A stretch of DNA of 64,000 bases, from assembly GCA_023053685.1 (NCBI GenBank), contig JALIGW010000004.1, positions 86,506,249-86,570,248 on the forward strand. Reading direction: 5' to 3'. Positions 59,172 to 64,000 of the stretch are shown here, one piece after another. The translations under genes and the position numbers were made by a program. This DNA comes from Diadophis punctatus similis. Its lineage: Eukaryota; Chordata; Lepidosauria; Squamata; Dipsadidae. A model generated the notes under the pieces. The model did no database searches, was not told the origin of the DNA, and was given only the letters and a program-made list of their open reading frames with translations. Numbering within the stretch: position 1 is the first letter of the stretch; every line of letters starts with the position of its first letter.

Positions 59172-60350
59172 GTCCAAGAATGGTTATGCTTAAACTGCCA
59201 AACTCAAAGGGCGCTATCAGGACAACTTGGGGATATAGAAAAAATCACACCTCCTATGTTTCCAAAATCCCCAGTCAGACCATCAAATCCTGTCCTTCAA
59301 AGTCAGTCCAAACCTGCTGAGTTGCACCAACAACAACAGATTTCAGCAAAATCTGCCCTGCGGTCTGAAAAACCAAAGATTGTTTCAGAAATTCAGAAAG
59401 AGGATCAAAAGGTAAAGAAGGACACACTTTTAACAAAGACATTTACTGGTAGGATCCAAGAAGAAATTTTTAAAATTGATATTTCAAAGCTTTCACCCGG
59501 AAAATTAGCAAAAACAACATCTGTTGATAAAATCAATCAAGGAATTTCAAAAGAAGATTCAAAAGCAGAAAAGGAAAAATTGGGAAAATCATCATCTGCT
59601 GATCAAATTCTTAAAAATGAGTCAAAACTGGCTACATTAGATAAGCGTTCACATGATAAGATAAACATGGAACATGCGAAAATACCTCTATCCGAAGACT
59701 CAGAATATCAACCGGTAAAACTGGCGAGGGAGGAACCTCAGAAGGAAGACCCCGCCATTCAAGTCAAATTACCACCTGCTGATCAGAGTCAGATGGATCG
59801 GGTGACCTTGGAAAAAATACCATCAGCTGATAAAATCCCGCATGATGTTCAAAAGCCAGATCCAAAGATTTATCGAGACAAAATGACCAAAGTAGCCTCA
59901 GATGGTGAAATTGTGAAAGTTGAACCAAAATTTCAGCAGGCAAAATTGGCCAAAATACTATCCTCTGATCAAATTCAAAAAGAAGATTCAAAACGAATTC
60001 CAGCAAAAATAATGAAAACGGTGTCTGCCGATCAGCTTTTAAAAGATTCTGTGAAATTTAAGGAACTAAAACAAGTGAAATTGCCCAGGGTGGAACCAAA
60101 GTCTTCCGAGACAAGTAGTGGCCAAAGGCCACCGTCAGGAGCCTCAGACCACCTCCCCAAAATGGGACACATACCAGAACGAGAACAATTGTTTGAAGAA
60201 AAGCCAGAAGCTGAAATGCATGTAGAAACAAAACAGGAGGAAGAACATCCCATGATATCAGAAACCATTTCAAAAGCTCATAAACTACCCAAAGATCTAC
60301 CCGTATCATTACCAAAATCTTATCCTGTGGAGTCAGTGAGAGAAAAAACA
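59172..60350 (+). CDS. PCLO: PCLO exon 4 (zinc finger 2 end and Lys-rich repeat region)
   Basis: Acceptor ttccag|gtc at 59171/59172; donor aca|gtaagt at 60350/60351; 393 codons (residues 903-1295), phase 0 at both ends. It opens VQEWLCLNCQTQRALSGQLG, completing zinc finger 2, nearly identical to the mammalian protein. After that conservation drops. From about residue 1010 to 1195 the sequence is a degenerate lysine-rich repeat whose recurring core is S-[ASV]-D-[QK]-[IL] (cores near 59520, 59596, 59652, 59775, 59823, 59898, 59961 and 60024). As I know it, the mammalian protein has Glu/Lys (EEKK-type) repeats here instead. The end is Glu/Lys-rich and leads to exon 5. The open frame also extends upstream to 59088, but that part is intron. 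Confidence 0.96.
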
Positions 60351-60561
60351 GTAAGTGCTTGACATTCCTCTCTTGTTAAGAATTGACAAAATCTATTTCT
60401 ATGTCATGCCAGATATTCATAGGAGTTATGCTTGGTTGAAGGGAGTAATTTACAGCAGATGGCAGCACTTAGTGAACCTTGGCTAGTCTTGAAAAAACTA
60501 AGTAGAGTTAGATATGGTTAGTTCCTGTATGTAATCAGAGAGCAAGCTCTCCTCTCCTCCA

Positions 60562-60601
60562 GCACTGATGATGTTACCTAGTTGGGTAACGAAACGTCTG
60601 C
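60562..60601 (+). other. Hammerhead-ribozyme-like core in a decayed repeat
   Basis: GCA-CTGATGA at 60562-60571 is followed by a six-pair stem GTTACC/GGTAAC (60573-60578, 60585-60590) with loop TAGTTG, then GAAAC-GTC (60591-60598) and TGC pairing with the first GCA. This is the order of a type I hammerhead: CUGANGA, stem II, GAAA, stem III, GUC, stem I. There is an extra T before stem II and no loop closing stem III. Penelope-like elements are known to carry minimal hammerheads, so a remnant of one is plausible. Activity is doubtful. Confidence 0.5.
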
Positions 60602-60743
60602 ACGGAAACAATCAAGCTCAGAGAGCATTAAGGACGCACAGTTCAACCCTAAGCTATAAATATTCTCTTCTATTGGTGATTCAAAACAGCTATGCACTCT
60701 TCTAGCAATTTCTCACATATGTTGACTTCAATTTAAATTACAC

Positions 60744-61183
60744 CAGGGGTGGGATCCTACCGGTGCGGTCCAGTGCGGAGCTCCGGTAGGGACCCGCCGA
60801 TACCCCAATATGCGCGCGACTGCTCCGGTACCGTCTCCACCGGGCAGTCGCGTGCGTCGCCATCTCTTTTTTGTGAATTTTCGCACGATTTTGCTTCTGC
60901 GCATGCGCGGAAGCAAAATCGCGGCGAAATCTCGCAAGGGGACGCGCGCGCGCGTGAGATTTCAGTGAGATTTTGCTTCTGCGCATGCGCGGAAGTAAAA
61001 TCATGCCAAAATCTCTCTTGTGCGCGCGTCCCCTCGCGAGATTTTGGTGCGATTTTGCTTCCGCGCATGCGCAGAAGCAAAATCGCGCAAAAGGGCACGC
61101 GCACGTAGCGTGCACACGCGCAACAAAGCACGAAGGACCGCGGAGCAGCGCACCGGTCTGGGTAAGTGAGCATCTCACCCCTG
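60744..61183. mobile_element. hAT-type MITE with three NRF1-consensus palindromes
   Basis: Ends CAGGGGTGGGATCCTACCGG / GCATCTCACCCCTG; perfect 8-bp duplication AATTACAC (60736-60743, 61184-61191). The interior is a series of alternating GATTTTGCTTC and AAGCAAAATC arms around GCGCATGCGC centres at 60899, 60981 and 61063, each able to form a hairpin. Very CpG rich for an intron. Related: 6240-6624, 41860-42287. Confidence 0.95.
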
Positions 61184-62115
61184 AATTACACCTTGCACAG
61201 TATAACTTCTGCCAAGTGGCACTATTTTTATTTTGTAAAAAAGACAGATGAAACATAATAATTAAATAGTTCTGCTTCTCCCTGTAATTTTTTACCTATA
61301 GCCAATGTCTCCAACACGCAGACCAATTGCTTACTGACCTTCCTCTTGTTCCACACAACTTTTTCTGTTGTTAATGTTGGTATTTATTGCAAGCCTCAGC
61401 AAATTCTGAGCCTTACCTACAAATTTGGACTTTTCTCTAATATTATGCATATGTTATATGCTTTTCTATCCCTTTGCAATACCGATCTTTTTTTGTTTCA
61501 CAGCTTATCAGATAACTCTGTGCTGTGTTTCATCTCCTACTTTATCTTCTCCGTAGTGTCCCCTGTATTTGGGCTGTGATTGTCTTGTTTTTGAGGCTTT
61601 CCTCCTTAATATTTTTCTGGGAAGATTTTCATTCATGGAATCCTTACTACTTTTCCCTTATTAAAGTCAGCTATTCTGAAATTTAGAATACTAACTTGTT
61701 ATGAGTCAGAGGCTTGAAGGATCTGACAATCATCAGCCTCAGGAACCAGCTGGCAGCCTGGAATAAGTCAGTGACATATTAAGTGTTAAATTGGATTGTT
61801 CTATGTATCTGTTACTTAGAACAGATTTTATCTTCATAACAACTTTTTTTAAAAATAACAAACTAAATTAAACTAAACCCATAGTAAATTTAAAGATTGA
61901 AATAGTTTTGACCTTGACTCTTCTACATGCAGTTTTTCTTCACTGAAACGTGTCATTTTTATTAGAGATGTTTGTAATGTTTTGTAACTTAAATTTTTCT
62001 ATTAACTGAATGTGCACCAAAGTATTCTTATACTACCTGTTAAATCTAAATAAGATGCTGGTCCCATTAAATATAGCGCCACACTTTAAAATATTCCTGA
62101 GTGATATTGAGAATA

Positions 62116-63110
62116 CCGTATTTTTCGAAGTATAAGATGCACCTTTTTACCCCCAAAAAGAGGGTGAAAACTTGGGTGCATCTTATACACCGAATGTAGC
62201 CCCACCCACCCAGCCACCCCCACCCTTTGGCCTCTGTATTCCAGCAATTTACCTGTTTGCAGCAAACAGGGAAGAGCCTGCTAAGCCAAGCAAGTCCTTA
62301 GCAGCTTCCCGATCTACAGCTGATTTGCCACGTGCTAAAATGAAACTGAAACTGAAACTACAAAGAGGCAAATAGCTGGGAGAGACACACAGATTTTTAT
62401 TTTCTGCTGAACTGGAAGCAAGGGGGTAAGTGAATAACTATAAATGTCTGTAGAATGTTCAAATTATTAGACTTATTTTTTAAAGACTGCTTTATTATTG
62501 TTCTAGAGCCAGGGGTCTCCAACCTTGGCAATTTTAAGACTTGTGGACTTCAACTCCCAGAATTCCACAGCCAGCTTTGTTAGCTTTGCTGGCTGTGGAA
62601 TTCTGGGAGTTGAAGTCCACAAGTCTTAAAGTTGCCAAGGTTGGAGACCCCTGTAAATCCAGACAACTTAACAAAATAAAGAAGCTTTTTAAAATAAATG
62701 CTTGCTCTGAAGAGGCCCAGTGCTATTGTATCTTCTTTTAAATAATAGAGAATAATGTATACTTCCAGAAATTTAAATTAATTTTAACAGCTCTGTACAA
62801 GTATAGTCTGAAATGTAACAGTGTCCTGTTTAGTATTAGAGTTAAATCCTGACTTACCTTGGAGTAGATCTATTTAAATAATTGGGAGGAGTTAGTGTGA
62901 CTACATTTAAGAAAACTTTCTGGCATAATGTACATTTCTCCAATTCTTTGCTATTTCTATGGGTCAGGCACACATGCACAGAAATACACAGCAAACAGTG
63001 TATATCATCTGTGCTGTTTGCTGTTTGGCAAATTGCTTGGAGGCAGAGGCCTTTTTTCCTTGTTTTCCTCCCCTAAAACTAAGGTGTGTCTTATACTCCG
63101 AAAAATACGG
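62116..63110. mobile_element. TA-flanked MITE, longer relative of 37652-38020, with nested insertion
   Basis: Ends CCGTATTTTTCGAAGTATAA and the matching inverted end at 63091-63110; TA on both sides (62114-62115, 63111-63112). The block next to the right end (CCTCCCCTAAAACTAAGG) is the reverse complement of the left end of 37652-38020, so the two lie in opposite orientation. Its 995 bp include the palindrome at 62510-62653 and unrelated AT-rich sequence. Confidence 0.8.
62510..62653. mobile_element. Near-perfect palindromic MITE
   Basis: The left arm CAGGGGTCTCCAACCTTGGC and its reverse complement close the element. The arms (about 70 bp each) pair almost completely around a short AGCTTTGTTAGCTTTGCT centre. 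The arm contains ACTTCAACTCCCAGAATTCC, which I recall as a very common squamate hAT MITE. Nested inside 62116-63110. Confidence 0.9.
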
Positions 63111-63328
63111 TAAGTTATTTTCTACTTAATTGGGGAAAATGTAAGTTAAGTGGTATTTTATATTGCTTAAATGCAAAATTAAAAGTTCTAGCTTAACCAA
63201 ATTTTGTCACTCACAATGCTTTCTCAAGGTTTTCACAATTACAGTTACTACTGGTTGGTGAATTTATTATTTCGTTATTTTGAAAAGATAAATCTTAATA
63301 TGTGTCTGTATGTTTATATATGTTTTAG

Positions 63329-64000
63329 GAAAAAGAAGATGACATATCAACTTCTCAGCAGCACAAAAGCCCTCAAGGCTTGAGTGACACAGGATATTCC
63401 TCTGATGGCGTCTCGAGTTCACTTGGTGAAATTCCAAGTCTTATTCAGACGGATGAAAAGGACGTGTTGAAAGAGTCCTTTGAAAAAGAGTCTCTTTCGC
63501 AAGGGGGCAGCCCGGCTAGCCCCTCTGACCTGGCTAAGCTAGAAAGCACCGTCTTGTCCATTCTGGAAGCTCAGGTCACAAGCCTGGTGGAGGAGAAGTC
63601 TGGAAGAACCCGCGGCCTTTCTGCTGAGCAGACAAAGGTCTCTCGTGAAACAGCACTCTTGTCTGTCACCTCAGAGCTATTCGGTTCTGAGGAAGAAGGT
63701 TTGAGAAAACTGGGCATTCGAGATGAAGGAGACCCTGAACAAGGCAGTAAAGAAACTTTGCCCTCTCAGAAAGGGCCCAAGCAGACAGCAGGGGTGGCAG
63801 AGAGTGCATCAACCAGAAGGCCGCGCTATGACTCTGTGGAAGATAGCAGTGAGAGCGAAAACTCCCCTGTGCCAAGAAGAAGAAGAAGGCAGACCAGTGC
63901 TGGCTCCTCAAGCAGCGATGATGAAGGCAAAGCAGAAGACAGTCCAGGTTCAGGCGATGATGAGGATTTCATTCGGAAGCAAATCATGGAAATGAGCGCT
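63329..64000 (+). CDS. PCLO: PCLO exon 5, 5' part (runs off the window)
   Basis: Acceptor tgttttag|gaa at 63328/63329. The frame is open for 224 codons (residues 1296-1519) to the window end. Hallmark conserved strings include [55 protein letters not shown] and [15 protein letters not shown], matching Piccolo in order. The region is acidic and serine rich, with a short Arg run (RRRRR) after SPVP. The less conserved centre differs from mammals but has no stop or frameshift. In mammals this is the very large central exon, so the coding region should continue far past the window edge. Confidence 0.97.

Larger units (their letters stand above)
60351..63328 (+). other. PCLO: PCLO intron 4
   Basis: 3.0 kb, GT-AG. 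Holds the hammerhead-like motif, the CpG-rich MITE and the TA-flanked MITE. The rest (61192-62113, 63113-63328) is AT rich with nothing to report. Confidence 0.88.

Noticed and set aside
60738..61256. 172-codon minus-strand frame with ASAHAQKQN-type repeats
   Set aside because: Same MITE family as 41860-42287; the repeated peptides come from the inverted arms, not a repeat protein.
63666..63995. Alternative-frame and antisense ORFs in the last 340 bases
   Set aside because: The true frame from 63329 carries the conserved Piccolo sequence.

Overview
The window looks like squamate nuclear DNA, most likely from an advanced snake. I infer this from three things: a vertebrate gene with canonical introns; a repeat content of CR1/L2-type LINE 3' ends with AATA-type tails, tRNA-derived squamate SINEs, L1 remnants, small solo LTRs and many hAT-type miniature elements; and long GATA/ATCT (Bkm-type) and other tetranucleotide arrays. 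No prokaryotic features are present.

The one gene that can be supported is the 5' part of PCLO (Piccolo), the giant presynaptic active-zone scaffold, on the + strand. Five coding exons are visible: exon 1 (21136-21341, inside a CpG island), exon 2 (31168-32341), exon 3 (39503-40828), exon 4 (59172-60350) and the start of exon 5 (63329 to the window end, still open). Joined, they encode the first 1519 residues: the MGNEAS N-terminus, Pro/Gln/Lys-rich linkers, two homologous Cys8 zinc fingers (from about residues 418 and 861), a lysine-rich repeat region in exon 4, and the conserved acidic/serine region opening exon 5. Both zinc fingers are split by phase-0 introns at the homologous codon. Homology and reading phase put the exon 1 donor at a GC rather than a GT dinucleotide.

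Positions 1-20700 are intergenic or far-upstream sequence with no supportable gene. They hold MITEs (6240-6624, 8013-8797, 16107-16479), a CR1-like LINE (17117-18375), LTR-like pieces and a GATA array. Positions 20740-22000 are the PCLO CpG island, with an NRF1-like core and a short upstream ORF. Introns 1 (9.8 kb), 2 (7.2 kb), 3 (18.3 kb) and 4 (3.0 kb) hold most of the remaining repeats. Many miniature elements keep exact 8-bp target duplications (16107-16479, 30557-31001, 41860-42287, 60744-61183, 8013-8797, 28811-29093), as expected for hAT transposition that is not very old. Two sibling ~300-bp solo LTRs (24768-25075, 35255-35555) can be delimited to the base.

I found no new multi-gene system. 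The observations most worth following are the hammerhead-ribozyme-like fold at 60562-60601, the exon-3/zinc-finger modularity of PCLO, the probable GC donor of exon 1, NRF1-consensus sites carried by a CpG-rich MITE, and a 5S-rRNA-like insertion near 51130.
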